Source of the DNA: Bradysia coprophila
Lineage: Eukaryota; Arthropoda; Insecta; Diptera; Sciaridae
Assembly (NCBI RefSeq): GCF_014529535.1
Contig: NW_023503416.1
Coordinates: forward strand, 372,001 to 436,000
Length of the DNA stretch: 64,000 bases
Reading direction: 5' to 3'
Part shown: piece after piece, positions 25,549 through 38,039 of the stretch
Position numbering within the stretch: the first letter of the stretch is position 1
Layout: every line of letters begins with the position of its first letter
Notes under the pieces: generated by a model
The model's input: only the letters and a program-made list of their open reading frames with translations
What the model was told of the DNA's origin: nothing
The model's database searches: none
Translations under genes and position numbers: made by a program

Positions 25549-28500
25549 TTAAGTTTTAATTCGTCTCTTTAAATTGAAATAGAACACCGTGCGAAATATG
25601 ACCGCAAATAGCACCAAAAAACCGATTTCATTCCAAAAATCAACATTTTCGACGCGTAAAAATCGTAAAAGAATTTTCGGATCACCAAAATGACAATAAA
25701 TATCAGTACAGTTCATCACTGGTCGATCATATCCAAAGACGGTCAAAACCAGCGACACGATTCCCACTCTCATGAACGACATTTTCATCACTGCATACAT
25801 AAGCACCGAAATGTCGTTGGCGAAATCGAATCCGTAAATAGCGAGTCCCAGCATCGGAGCAATTAATAAGGGTCCAACAACTGTACCGTTCTAAATTGAA
25901 AGTGAAACTTGGTTCGTCTTCGGAAAAGTTAACACTCGAATCAAACTTACTGTTATACTAAACGCAGCCCCAATGGCCAAGCCTAATCCTTCGGCCACGA
26001 ATGATACAATCATACCAGTAAGTGAATACAGACCGAATCGAAAGTGTTGCATGGGTATACCGCTCATAAAGTATGTTAGTGTCATGAAAATCATATTGAA
26101 CAGAATCTGAAATGAACATTGAAATTACGTACAGGCGAGAAATAATGTTGTTTTTAGAATGATTATACTTGGAATGGCAGCCTTGATAATGTTAATGCGG
26201 CATAATATGGAGACAGACCGTACCACCTGTTGAAACATTCTTTTTTCAGCAATTTTACTTCACTGGGATCTGGAAAAAAACAAAAATATTTTTGCTATTT
26301 TTGCCTCTATCCTCGTCATTTCGGCAAGTTATTTTTAAATTCGTTTGATTATTACAAACATTTAGACTAAAAAGTCTGATACTTGAACCGTCATACACAT
26401 TTCATTTATCATAACATGGCTGTATGTTAATCGAGGTTCTCAGTTTCTTCTAGAGAATCAATTGTGTGTCAATTTCAATACAATAATTAGAATGTATTGC
26501 ACATGTTGCAGCAAATGATATACATTCGTTTCATTGATAAATGCATAGATTAAGTAATCTGCTGTTTACAAAGGTATAGATCTTGTGTTTGATTTGCAAC
26601 ATTTTCACTAGTTTTACTGTACTGCAACATTCGCAACGATTGCGCATATTTTACGAAACGTTGTTCTTCTCATAACCCGACCTTGTTCCTATTAAATGAT
26701 TACCAACAATCTCTTACAGTTTGCTCTAATCACGAGAAAATTTATGACCTATTAAAATTTGTAATGAAAGTCCAAAATAAGCGGGCGGGTCTGTTTGACT
26801 CAAAACTGTTTCATTGTTTCTTATATCAAGATTCCCGTTCAAATTTTGCATGGTTCATCTGAATAATAAGTTCGTCGCGAAATCTTAACTCTCTACACAA
26901 GTTCTGGGTAATGAGAGCGTTGGAATCAACCAATTTGTTTTTATAAATTTTCTACAAAATATTTTGTCTCGAAATCTGAACCATTAAGTGAACCCATGCT
27001 AAAATTGTGCTATTATCAATTAGTATCTAGCTCGTGTAATGTCTGGAAATAAAAAGCTGTTCAAATGCAGGAAGTAAAATGAAAGTGAATGCGCTACGTA
27101 AATGCTATGAGATAAGACACGACTTTCGATTAATAAATTGAAAATAGTTTCGGACTTAAGATAGGAGGTTTGTAATTCAGGGATTTTTTGCCTTAATTTT
27201 ATGTGGATTCCACAGAAACGACGAGAAAACAAGACCAAAATTTTTATATCCCGTAATTCCGCCTAAAAGTTTAAATAACATTTACAACGGCTTAAAGAAA
27301 GAAACGTTTTTGACTTAATAGCACTCCAAGAACAGGCAAAGGAAGAAATGTTATTGCCCTACAGTTGCCCCTTTATTTTGCATGGAACGAAAAATACGAG
27401 AAATTTTGACTACTGCGTCAAGGAGCCACTCTATGACATAATGAAAAACGACTTGAAGAATATCAAACGAACTCTCGATCATAGTACAAAAAGAAAATGA
27501 TTCGTTGCTCATGTTAAGCTACGCCCTGTCCTGCAAGAAAAAGGAAGTGCATGGCCATACTTTTACCTTAAAGAAGAACGTCGATTCCCTTACTAATTGA
27601 TTTAGGGACCGGTCTAATATATTCGGTTTTGAGCCAACTATACTACACAATCATCAATTTTCGGCTTAGAATAATGTTTTGCGCCGACGATAAATCGTAT
27701 TTCCTGTGAGACGATGATAACACAGAAAAACAATTTTTTATCGGATGCAAAATAAGATCACAACAATAACATGCGAGCTGCTTTATATAAAGACCCTGAA
27801 AAGAGTCATCGGCCCGATGATTATGTACATAAAACATAATAATTTACTGAATTCGAAAATTGGATAACAAATTTTTGAATATTATTCGCGTGAAAAGTTT
27901 TTCATTTTTACAATAGTTCTGCCTCATGCAATTTTATTTACATTATATACCATTAAAGCATTTTAATATGAATTTTATATTACAAAAAAATATTGTCGCA
28001 AAATGGAAAATGATAAGGTCATGAGCAAAGGTAATCCGATTGTTCTTCCTTACTTTTCAACCTTGAAAGGCTACAGGAAAATCGAACAGCTAAAAGGAAG
28101 TCACAAACTGTTATTACTAAAGCGAGATCGATAAACACGCGAAATGCATCAGAGTTACGTTAAGTACGCACACCGATAAAAATCGGAGAAGATAAATGTT
28201 AACTCATCCGATTATGAAGTATTTTCGATTTTATTCCAGGAGGTGCGGGAATCGTGGTTTTACAGAAAATGAAAAGCATTTCTCTAAAACAATATATAAT
28301 TGAGATAAAAAATGTCTTGCAGATTGTTCACATATTTCGAAACATGGTTCCTATTCGAACGAAAACATAACACCACTGCACTCACGAAACATTTATTCAA
28401 AAATGATCACATCAACGTTGATTTTTTAATACAAATCCTAGAAGTTGAAATCATGTGTGCATTGACTTTTCATACACACGAAATTATTCTGTGAGATCTT

Positions 28501-31500
28501 TTATTGTAAGTTGCCAACATTGCTTCGAAAAAGTGAAACAAAACAAAACAAAACAAAACAAATCAAAACAAATCAAAACAAAACATGTTTCGGCCACTTG
28601 GCAACAAATTACAAGATCTGTTTTAAGGATTAATATTTGGATTTCGTTAATTATTCTTTTATGGTAGCTTAATTATGATTGGACTTAGAGGTAAACAAAG
28701 TGAAACATAAAAATATTGTAAGTATTAGGTCGCGAAACAGCACAAATTAAATTTGTTTTCCGTAGATTTCCCACGGAAAAACAATTTGTTTTTAGCTGTT
28801 TCGAAGCAATTTAAATTAAAAAATTTTAAATTTTACTTTGTTTACCTCTAAGTTCAATCTCAATGATGCTACCTGGAAAGAGTGATAATCGAAATCCATG
28901 TATTAATCTTTAAAACAGATCTTGTAATTTGTTGCCAAGTGGCCGAAACATGATTTGTTTTGTTTTGTTTTGATTTGTTTCGTTTTGATTTGTTTTGTTT
29001 TATTTTGATTTGTTTCGTTTTGTTTCATTTTTTGAAACAAGAATGGTTTACAAAAAAGTCATAGAACAATTCCATGTAATGTTTGCACAGTGTACTCTTG
29101 CGAACTTAAATGAAAATAAATCAATGATTATTTTTGAATGAATAATTGGTATAGTAAGTGCAATATAGTGTACGTTTTTGATTCAAATAGAAATTCTTCT
29201 TCGAAAAGATTAATCGAATTGCGAAGACTTTTTTATCTCAAATTATTTTGTTACACAGAAATGCGTTTCATTTCGCTATCAAACCATGATTACCGCACCT
29301 CCCCAAGCATTTCACTTTGTGCGTGCAAATTGTATTCATATGAGACGAATTAAATTTCGTTTTGTGTTATCATAAAATTATGTTAGGTCACATTTTCGGC
29401 GAGAACATAATTTGAAATGGTTTTGATAACGATATGAAGATAGTCTACAGGTCACCACCTTACATTATATAAGATCACGCCTCACGTTATTCGAAAAAGA
29501 AAACCGAATATTATATTGAACGTTACGGTACTCAATTAAACCTAAAAAAACACAGACAAGCGCTTGGATGAGTATGTGAAACATACGGTTCTGAGCGTAT
29601 GCTTCGCAAACTCACACAAGTAAATGTGCTGTACTTAATTAGTTAGAAAGATACAGACGAAGGATTACTGTCTCGTGAAAATGGTGTCACACGTATAGTG
29701 GTATATTCCGAGAAAATGCTGAGCAAAAGAGGAAATGTCCAGGGAAAATGCGAGAAAATTTCAAGGGAATTGTGTCACACGTTTTTAAGTAGTCGGTAAC
29801 CCCTCAGAAGTTTATTTAAAAATGTTTATGAAGACAAGAAAGAAAATATGATATTTCCTGGTTGCGCATTTTCTTGCGATAAAAACATGATGTTCGGGAA
29901 ATATATTCAAATGAAACAGCCATATGGAACATAAATTACGAGAACAATGAAATCTTTTGCATTTTGCAAGATAAATCAGATGCATGCATCAGACATTTCG
30001 ATGATGACAGTGTGTTCAATGTCACACATGACTCAATTGAATTAATTTTTAATTAATTAAAATTTTCTTATTAAAAGTTAATGAGCCCGTAATGTAAACT
30101 ACAGAAATATTAATGTTGTGCGGTATGAGATCTGGTTTTCCTTTCTTAAAGTTAACTTTCAATTTTTATGAAGTCTTCACATTGCGCTACAATCTAAATA
30201 GTCCAACTAGTGTTTCACAACGACAAAAAAAAATGTCTTTGTTGTTTGTCGTATTTTATCATTTTCTTTGAAATTTCATCTCTTGAAAGAGTAATGTTTC
30301 GTTAAAAAAAAACTAATGAAAGAAATAATAAAACTCAGACAAAAATGTAATTGCGTTACACTTACATGCCAAAATCGGTACAATGATCTGAGTGTACGAA
30401 AGAAAAAACACGACTCCAATACAAAATTTTAAATGATCAAACATTCTGTTACCATCATCGGCCGCTTTGAAGAAAATTGTACCTATGGGAAACAGAAACC
30501 TAGGTTGTCAAATTATACATTTAAAATTGAGACAATGAAACCAACCAAAAATTACTCCGCAGAAAACGTGATGAAACAATTGTATGGTCAGCACAATTCG
30601 ATTTCTGACGATCTTTATCATCATTATTCTAAATAAGACTAAAAACTGTTGCAAACCCGAATTAGCGTAATCATTTTGCATAAATTTCGAGAAAGCTTTC
30701 ATTTTTTCTAACAACGCACCACTTCGAGATCGTTTTTTCTCCGTTACCATTGCAGTAACTGCATTTTTCATCACAATGCTTACATTACTATTCAATTGAG
30801 ATTCATCGGCCGAGGTACTAGCACACGTCAACTTTCCGTTTTGCGTCAAATCGGACAAAGTATCCACAATGTTCATGTCCTCTGTATCACAAACTTCGAT
30901 TAAATAATCAGATGGACTGTAATGTTTCGGACATATGAAATCGGCCTGTGATATAAACGAAACTATAGCATCCGGTACGCCCTGATAAACACATTTCCCT
31001 CTGGATAACACATATACATTGTCGAACAAGGCAAATGATATGGCAGACGGCTGATGAATCGTGCAGATAATTGTCTTGCCTTGTCGTGCTAAGTTTTTGA
31101 ACAGTCGAATGCACTGCGATGCTGTCACTTCGTCCAAACCTGTGTGGGAAAGTCGTTTTATAATCAGACTACTGTTTTGGGCCCTGTACGGCACTGAAAC
31201 CAACCGCTTGTAGGTTCATCGAGGAAGAAAATGCTTGGATTGGCTACCAATTCCAGTGCCAATGACAGTCTTCGCTTTTCTCCGCCACTAAGTTGATTTG
31301 CGAGTACTTTGGTTCGGTGGTTTAAATTTAAGTTTGTCAGAATTTCTGTGATGATTTGCTCGTGTGGTGTTCCTGGACAAAATTATTTTTAAATTTTACT
31401 TCGTCTTGTTTCGACATTAGATTTATTGATTGTAATTAATGGTCTCTTTATCGTATAAATTGAAAAGCAATTCAACAAGTAGTGACCTTAAGTTTGTAGT

Positions 31501-34418
31501 CATAAATTTTATTTTAGGCCGATTAGAGAGAGAGAGAGAGTGATAAATAGAATTTAGATTAATTTGGGAAGTAACTGAAATGCAATTAAAATTTTATGTC
31601 ATTTTTTTCGCACTCATCGCTGGTGAGCAATAAACAAAATGATTAATTTTGTTTAAATACTTCCAAAGTATTCAATACGCCCCGGCCAGCGGTAATGAAT
31701 AATCAAATTTGATTGTTTTGCTTTTCGAATTTAATGAATACTAAAATATAGCATAGTAAATACCTGGCTTCAATTTTAAATTACAGGCCATGGTCATTTG
31801 TTCGATAACATTTAAAAACGGTTGATGGTGATCCTCTTGCATTAGGTAGCACGAAGCTTTTTTATTTCTTAGTATGTGGCCGGTTACGCCATTTGTCCTG
31901 AACATTCGTGGAATAAAAATATTTAAAAAAATTAATCGCCGAACCGTGCGAACAGAAGTAATTTTAGAATTCTAATCGCTTGCTAATCTAAATACTAAAG
32001 TCCGAATCTTTCGTCATTCACTAAAGTTGTTTCAGTGAATAATTTCAACGACAAAGTTATTCACGAGTCGTAGTTCAAACATAATTACAATAATCGGAAA
32101 CTACATCGTACATTAACTTTGATTTGCCATCATTGTGTTATTCAATCATTTATATGATATGCATTTGTTGTTTCAATATTTAATTACTATAGTGTGTTAT
32201 ACACACCGAAACCACAAGAACAGAACTTGTCTGCGAGAGAGTAACATGTGAAAATTGATATTTATGCAATTCAGTGATGATATTTGTAACTTACGCCACG
32301 CCGCCTGTGTGTAATGTCGTATCATTAGTTATTTATGTAATAAGAATCGTATGGAGGTATATTATCGCACTAGATGTCGAATTACCAATCCGAGGCGAAG
32401 CCGAGGCAAGACGTCATGTGCGATAATATACCAGCATACGATTCGTGTTGTATACAACGTTTTATGCAATAAAGAAAATCGCATAAATACCGAAGATAAT
32501 CTTAGTGTGACTTCAGTAGCACATGGCTTTTATCGCACTAGTGTGATAAAATACGTTCATTCGAAATTGCACGCAGGCGGCGTAAGTTACAAATATCATC
32601 ATTGAATTGCATAAAAGTATTTTATCGCTCTAGTGCGATAAAGGATTGGCAAGGAAGCTACACACGACGATTATCTTAGATATTTATTCTATTTTCTTCA
32701 TAGCATAAAATGTTGTATGCAACACGAATCGTTTGCTGGTACATTATCGCACTAGATGTCAGATTGCCAATCCGAGGGAAAGCCGATGTTGGCAAGATAT
32801 CATGTGCGATAATATACCATCATACGATTCTTGTTACGTAAATAACTACCAAAATATCATCGTGTTGCATGATCAGGAAACGAGTGAACAGACAGTGAAA
32901 ATGCAGCCGTTTAGTTTAGAACCTGTAAGAACTACGGTATTGAGAGAAAAAATATTTAATCTGATGAAATTTTATAGTTTTTTACGCTGAACGACACCGA
33001 CACTGTACATAATTTCAACAAGAATGTTTATCTCATTTAAATCTCTTCCGCTCATTCGATGTAGATTTGATCCACAACATTTCCATTTAATGCGACTGGC
33101 TTAAAATAAATTTGAAGGTATACAGTAGGTGTACGCTGTATGTATAATTTGTATTGTTGACGAAAAAATTCAATTCACCGTGCGTGAATATAAAAAACTT
33201 CGAATTTAAAAATTACAATAAAATTCCGGGCATTGAATGAATACATCAAGTTGCAGCAATTATTATTATAGGCGAACACACTAACGCATATTTTCAAATA
33301 TCTACTTCAAAGATCAGATGTGCTACGAAGTTATAATTTTAACGCTTACCTCAGGCCAGATAGAGCATTCATCAGGCTGCTTTTCCCTGCACCTATAAAA
33401 AAATATTTACAATTATACGAACTCAAAATAACAAAAGAACATAAAAATGAAGGTATAGTAAACGAAGGCAAAACAAAATTGTTGATAATACTGATAGAAA
33501 GCTGTGGTCAACCGCCAACTGACCTCGATAAATATTCAATAATTTTTAACAAATAAAATGCAACGAAGAATTGTAAAGGTTTTATGGCCTATGATAAGAC
33601 GAAAGTTTTTTTTATTATAAAGAAAACATTTACATCTAACTTTGAACAATGCAGATGGGAAATCATAAAAAAAAAATTCAATTCTTCAGATTAAATTTTA
33701 AATTTAGACATTTCAAAGGCGAGAAAACGTTTAAGTTTCGTTTACCTAAGAAATGCTCTTTAAACTAGGCTTTACAGCAGTCTCATCGAATTTTCAGAAA
33801 CTTTCTACAGAAAACCGTTTGTGCTGCATGAATTATAAAATGGTAAGTTATATTAAGTAAAACATTTCATCCATACCACAGTCGGCGACATTCAAATAAG
33901 TGACGCAATCAGCTGTTTTTCAATTCATTTAAACTAAACTATTTTTACGTCAATAAACGGTAATTCTTCGACTGTATGAATAGTTAATATTATTCGAATA
34001 GGTTGGAATAAGTAGGTCTGTCTCTATTTGACTAATTTTAGATCTTTTGGCTTGCTCACCTGATGGACCCATAATGGCCGATAGTTGTCCATTCTTGAAT
34101 ACACCACTGACTCCTTGTAGCAAGCATTTTTTCTTTGCTTCGTTCACTAGTGTTTTGAAAACAATAAATTACAAATTTAACAGATTTTGCTATAACAATA
34201 ATTTCTGAATATAATATGCTAATAATACTCGTAGAACATCACAATAAAAAATTTGAGACAAAAAAAAAGCTAGAAATATATTGAAACACAAAAACTACTA
34301 ACAACAGAGATGAGTTGTAAACTTGTTTGCAGTCCACAATATTTTTATTTAACTTACCTGGATTAGTGGTAAGTTTGACTGTATAAAAAACGTCCCGGAA
34401 TTCAACATCTTTTGACAT
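25549..34418 (-). CDS. ABC transporter G-subfamily half-transporter (ABCG1/ABCG4 type)
   Basis: A membrane ATPase half-transporter that should work as a dimer; relatives move sterols and other lipids. Exons on the minus strand: 34418-34358, 34146-34060, 33392-33350, 31897-31764, 31372-31205, 31139-30546, 30482-30366, 26269-26169, 26106-25951, 25890-25549, giving 600 residues. The nucleotide-binding domain comes first: Walker A GPSGAGKSS, Q-loop [11 protein letters not shown], signature LSGGEKRR, Walker [13 protein letters not shown], switch TIHQPS. The membrane part follows, with the family-typical [17 protein letters not shown] and TYFMSGIP and a Cys-containing outer loop ([14 protein letters not shown]). 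The start [15 protein letters not shown] fits the family. All key ATPase residues are present. Introns 5 and 6 use the weak donor GTTGGT. Introns 3 and 7 carry large palindromic repeats. Confidence 0.94.
27279..27600 (+). pseudogene. Decayed coding-like stretch, two overlapping frames
   Basis: One frame is open from after a TAA at 27276 to a TGA at 27498-27500 (73 codons) and contains [20 protein letters not shown] and [19 protein letters not shown]. The next frame takes over at about 27496 and runs to a TGA at 27598-27600 with [20 protein letters not shown]. Both look more like protein than the surroundings, so a single frameshift in a former gene is plausible. A phrase such as FDLIALQE is seen in endonuclease domains of non-LTR retrotransposons, but the match is too short to name the source. 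Confidence 0.3.
28523..29042. repeat. 520-bp hairpin with AAACA-rich ends
   Basis: The whole block folds on a centre at about 28783. The left outer part is a run of AAACA units followed by CATGTTTCGGCCACTTGGCA; the right part is the inverted copy, TGCCAAGTGGCCGAAACATG followed by TTTTG units. Near the centre a smaller palindrome, TTTGTTTTCCGT / ACGGAAAAACAAA, continues the fold. It lies in ABCG intron 7 and has no coding frame. It is probably a fold-back transposon. Confidence 0.75.
31898..33349 (-). other. ABCG intron 3 (1.5 kb) with palindromic repeats
   Basis: The intron follows the Walker A exon (ends NALSGLR) and precedes the exon starting [20 protein letters not shown]. Positions 32259-32850 are occupied by nested palindromes, described separately. 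The rest shows nothing else. Confidence 0.8.
32259..32850. repeat. Nested palindromic array with TATCGCAC...GTGCGATA cores
   Basis: An outer inverted repeat pairs 32259-32318 with 32566-32622; it contains GATATTTGTAACTTACGCC and its complement. A second repeat unit, starting TATTATCGCACTAGATGTC and ending GTGCGATAATATACCA, occurs as two direct copies (about 32357-32435 and 32738-32822). Each copy is itself a near-palindrome. Sequence around the second copy (32673-32740) is also an inverted copy of 32430-32505. Short perfect-looking cores TTTATCGCACTAGTGTGATA and TTATCGCTCTAGTGCGATAA lie at about 32530 and 32617. No coding frame is involved. Confidence 0.7.
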
Positions 34419-35699
34419 TTTTGGTTGATTTTGCTATAAACTTCAGAAAATGTAAAAATTAATATCTTGCGGTTACATCGAGGCTAACATAAATATCAGT
34501 TGACTCGCTCAGATCTTATTTTGTACTACTGCAACACTCCTACTTTGGACAGATGTTGTGGTCTCAAGTCCTTGTGTTGCTCACTGTCCTCGACTCCTAC
34601 TTTATTCTAGTTTTTCCTATACTTCTGTTCTACACTATTTTTGTCACTGCATAAAAATGGACATATTTATTCATATTGTAATCGGCCATAGCTAAAAGGC
34701 GCTATGTGGCGCTAAAAATAGTCATTTGCATATATTTAAGATAAATAGTCCAGTTTTAGTGTGAACTCAATTGATACGAGTTGAAGGCTCTCATATGCTG
34801 AATGTGCCGCAAAAAGTGCTTGAAACATGAACAATACGGTTTAACAATATTGCGACAACTAGTAGCTGAATTAAGTCTAAGCCGATTTTTTTAGTTTCAA
34901 TTCGTCAACATTGAAAATATTCTGAAGTTGTCGCATTATTTTCATATTCTTGAGTTGTCGCGTTATTTTCATATTCTTGAGTTGTCCCGCATCATACAGA
35001 TTTCAGAACCATTACTTTCGTATTCTCCCAAGGTTAGACAAAGTTTTGTTTAACATGGAGATAATTCTAAATGCATTATAACATGTGAATTAGACATAAT
35101 GGTCAAACATCACAGATTCTGTAAGGAACTGTAATCTAAAAAATAAAATAAAATAAATTGATATCGAGGGACAAGATCGTACATTTTGAGTGCAGAAAAT
35201 TTCAAAGCAAATTTCGAACGAAATTTTGTAAAAGGAGACATTAAGTCGATGACATGGCTAAAAAGCATTTGCAGCAATAAACTTGCGTGTGCGAGTTCAC
35301 CTTTTACGTAGTTTAAAAGTGCGTTCTTTTGGCACCGTGTGCCAGATTCACCGATACCAATTTTTTTAAGGATTTTCAACGAATTTGAGGCATATTTTTC
35401 AGGAAATAGCAATCAATTTGATTCAGCTGATTTACTAATACAACCAAAACTGGCTAAACATGTCTACCACGGCATGCATGTACTGTTTAGTTTAATATAT
35501 ACAAATTCGTTTTTTTTTGCATGAGTAAACCAGCTGAAAATCACCTGAAGCAAACTTAGGCTGAAATTTGATTGCACTTTCCTGTAAAGTTTTGGCTTTT
35601 GTGTCGAATAAGATGTGAACTGAGGAAAGTTTTTTCAAACTTTCATAAGCCAAACATGTATGTGACGACCGTGATTCGATTCTTTCATAGATACGAAGT

Positions 35700-36060
35700 G
35701 CAATGTATCTATCTTTACCTCCTATGTGCTGCGAAAATTCATTTTTCGCAGGGGGCAGCAAAAGAAAAATTCACTTTCGCCGCACTTAAGAGGTAAAATA
35801 ACTTACATAATTGTGCGGAAAATCGTTGTTTTGACTCTTGTGGTTGTATACTTCGGCTCAGCATACAAACTGCACACTCTTCAAAACAACGATTTTCCGC
35901 ACAAGTATGTAATCTACTATTCCTGTAACAAAGAATTTTCTATGTTTATTTGCACCGCTGGATACGCCGTGCTACTTGGTCTTAATATGGGTTTTGAACT
36001 TGGACGGTTTTGTCTGGAACCAGATATTTTAAAAACTTTACATTTTTGTTCAGGTTGGGC
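35700..36060. repeat. Dispersed repeat with hairpin, related to the one in POLR3H intron 2
   Basis: A hairpin pairs 35803-35834 (TGTGCGGAAAATCGTTGTTT) with 35882-35913. The surrounding order of motifs, AAATTCATTT, GTAAAATAACTTAC, CGGCTC and then GTAATCTACTAT, is shared with 41930-42115. The shared order suggests two members of one non-autonomous element family. A 112-codon frame across it (35726-36064) is treated as chance. Confidence 0.45.
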
Positions 36061-37136
36061 TTAACAAAATAAAAACTTGGTCGGACTTGAATGATTCGAA
36101 TCGACCCGGGCTACACTTTGGAAAAAACCATTTGACCCGCTAAATTCCACATAAAAACTATTAAATTTCAGCTATTAATTCAAAAGGATTCATTAATTTT
36201 TATGGAACTGGTTTTGGTTTTATCAGTCAAATGTTCTCTACTGAATGGTTGAGTTAAATTCTGAATGGCTATTATCTTTCTACAAATTTTATTGCACAAC
36301 AAACGGCGAACTAAATCTTATTTTATTGAATAAACACAATGGAAAGAAGAACTTCACTCAAACTAAATCTCGAATAATCAAAGAGCAATAAGTCAACCAT
36401 GATTTAATTTTCTATTTATTCCTTGAACTGATCTTTTTGCGCTGTATTCAATCTTTTTATAACACATCTCGATCAACTTTGTGCGAGTGATGAGTGAGCA
36501 AATCTCCATTTCTTTGTTCGAATTAAGTGCACATTTTATCACTTACATTTGAAAAAAAATATCTAGGTTGTACTTTGTAACAATGGTATACCGTCAAAAT
36601 AAATGATCCGGAACCGTGACGATTCCAACGAAAATGAAGATGAAAAACTTTCTCAATTGAAAAAAGCGAATGTTATTTGTCTGTATATACCGAGCAATTT
36701 CAACTAATTCGACCACTAATTTTATTATTGTATGGTTTCGTCTTATTGTATTATTTCAGCACATAATTCGATTTAAGTTGTTTTCAACACCGCGACATCT
36801 TTCACAATTTTGTCGGTTAATTTTTTATTTGATTTAAATTTAAGTTTGCACTTTTCATTCACTTTTCCTGTGGCAAGATTATGAGTTTACAATTTTTTGG
36901 TGAGATATTTATAAACATTTTAACCGTTCAAAAATAACTCGCGTATTTGAACATTTCGTTCCTTACACTTTCAAAAAAAATTGTAACCGCATAGAACACA
37001 TCATTCATGTCGCACACTTCGCAATGAACTAAACTAAACTAAGTACATTGCAACCGTAAGTTGTATATTCGATGAATTAACGCCTTCAGCATTGTTGATA
37101 ATACCACAGAGCACATGATCAAACACAAAAATTGAG

Positions 37137-37172
37137 TATAAAAGAGAGTTATATACAAAAACACTTCTCACT
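37137..37172 (+). promoter_or_regulatory. TATA box and initiator candidate
   Basis: TATAAAAG stands at 37137-37144 and TCTCACTGAG at 37166-37175, about 30 bp downstream, which is the usual spacing of a TATA box and an initiator in animal genes. It would drive the small frame at 37414 with a 5' leader of about 245 bases. Confidence 0.45.
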
Positions 37173-37413
37173 GAGTACAACCGGTCTTGGTTTGTTTATA
37201 ATTTCTTTTCGCGTTTTCTTTGAGGATGTGCATTTACGTATGTATATTATAGTGTGTTAATGTTTAGTGCAATGTACGACTGATCGCTTCGATTTCAGAA
37301 AATGTGAAAGACCTAAACCCCTGCAGACAGTCATTTCTCCTGTTATTTCGGCCGCGATGAGAAAAGTAAATGATTAGCTGCGTGTATAATGAAGTAAAAT
37401 AGTTTGTATCAAT

Positions 37414-37641
37414 ATGTTGAAGATGCTCCGTCATCAACGGATGCGTCATAGTTCGATGGCTCTTCGAAAGAAATTAAGTAACATTGCTGCGTCGTGTGAA
37501 ATAGCATTAGATCATGCGACAAATTTTTTCGAAATGTTTTACATGGTTCCGGAGGTGATTGGAGGTGTTTACGGTGTTTTACTATCATGTACAACGAAAA
37601 TATTGAACGTGGTGCTCTATACTCCGACTGGAGCCAAATGA
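37414..37641 (+). CDS. Candidate small protein of 75 residues
   Basis: An ATG-started single-exon frame ends in TGA. The N-terminal third is strongly basic (MLKMLRHQRMRHSSMALRKK). The C-terminal half has a hydrophobic run, MVPEVIGGVYGVLL, that could sit in or on a membrane. Codon use is balanced and unlike the flanks. A TATA box with initiator lies upstream (37137-37172) and AATAAA follows at about 37659, 18 bp after the stop. I recognise no family. A frame on the opposite strand (37409-37594) is weaker. It could also be a 3' exon of an unseen gene. Confidence 0.42.
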   Translation: MLKMLRHQRMRHSSMALRKKLSNIAASCEIALDHATNFFEMFYMVPEVIGGVYGVLLSCTTKILNVVLYTPTGAK

Positions 37642-38039
37642 AGAATGGAATTAAAAAATAAAATTTTAGTGAGCAAGTTGGGCGGGCCTGAGTATTTAAA
37701 TTTTCGAATTTTTAACTCCACCTGTATTTTGACACCAATTTTTCTACGATGAGTAACTGCCGACATATATATTAGGGGTGCATTCTAGCCCTTCTGGTGC
37801 TAGATAAGAAAAGTCGTAGAACAAATGTTCATTAAATGACCTAGTACTTCTGGTGCACTCTATATCAATCGCAATTTCTCTTACTGCACCAAAACAAAAC
37901 GAGACAAAATATCTCAGGGACAACCAAAATGATCTTATACCCGCAACAAACATTAAAGATCCAATATTGAGAAGGGCAGAAAACCCCAATTTATTTCATT
38001 CCTTTTCACAAATAATCTGCAGAGATTTCGTCCTTGTCC
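37642..38039. other. Short intergenic stretch with the DDX23 3' UTR
   Basis: It follows the candidate small gene and precedes the stop codon of DDX23 on the minus strand. An AATAAA for DDX23, read on the minus strand, lies at 37990-37995, about 45 bases after the stop. Nothing else was seen. Confidence 0.6.

Larger units (their letters stand above)
26270..30365 (-). other. ABCG intron 7 (4.1 kb)
   Basis: This intron splits the membrane domain between VPILA and [10 protein letters not shown]. It holds a decayed coding-like stretch on the opposite strand (27279-27600) and a large hairpin (28523-29042). The rest, 26270-27270, 27610-28520 and 29045-30365, is AT-rich with no feature that I can support. 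Confidence 0.8.
34419..37413. other. Intergenic region upstream of the ABCG gene
   Basis: It should contain the promoter and 5' UTR of the ABCG gene (minus strand), but I could not place them. A tandem repeat of about 29 bp (GAGTTGTCGCGTTATTTTCA, 2.5 copies) lies at 34921-34990. A degenerate relative of the hairpin element at 61759 lies at about 35528-35580, and a hairpin element at 35700-36060. The stretch 36065-37130 is AT-rich with no feature seen. Confidence 0.6.

Noticed and set aside
35726-36064. 112-codon plus-strand frame near 36 kb
   Set aside because: It runs through a hairpin repeat (35803-35913), so part of the peptide is just the two arms; composition is not protein-like.
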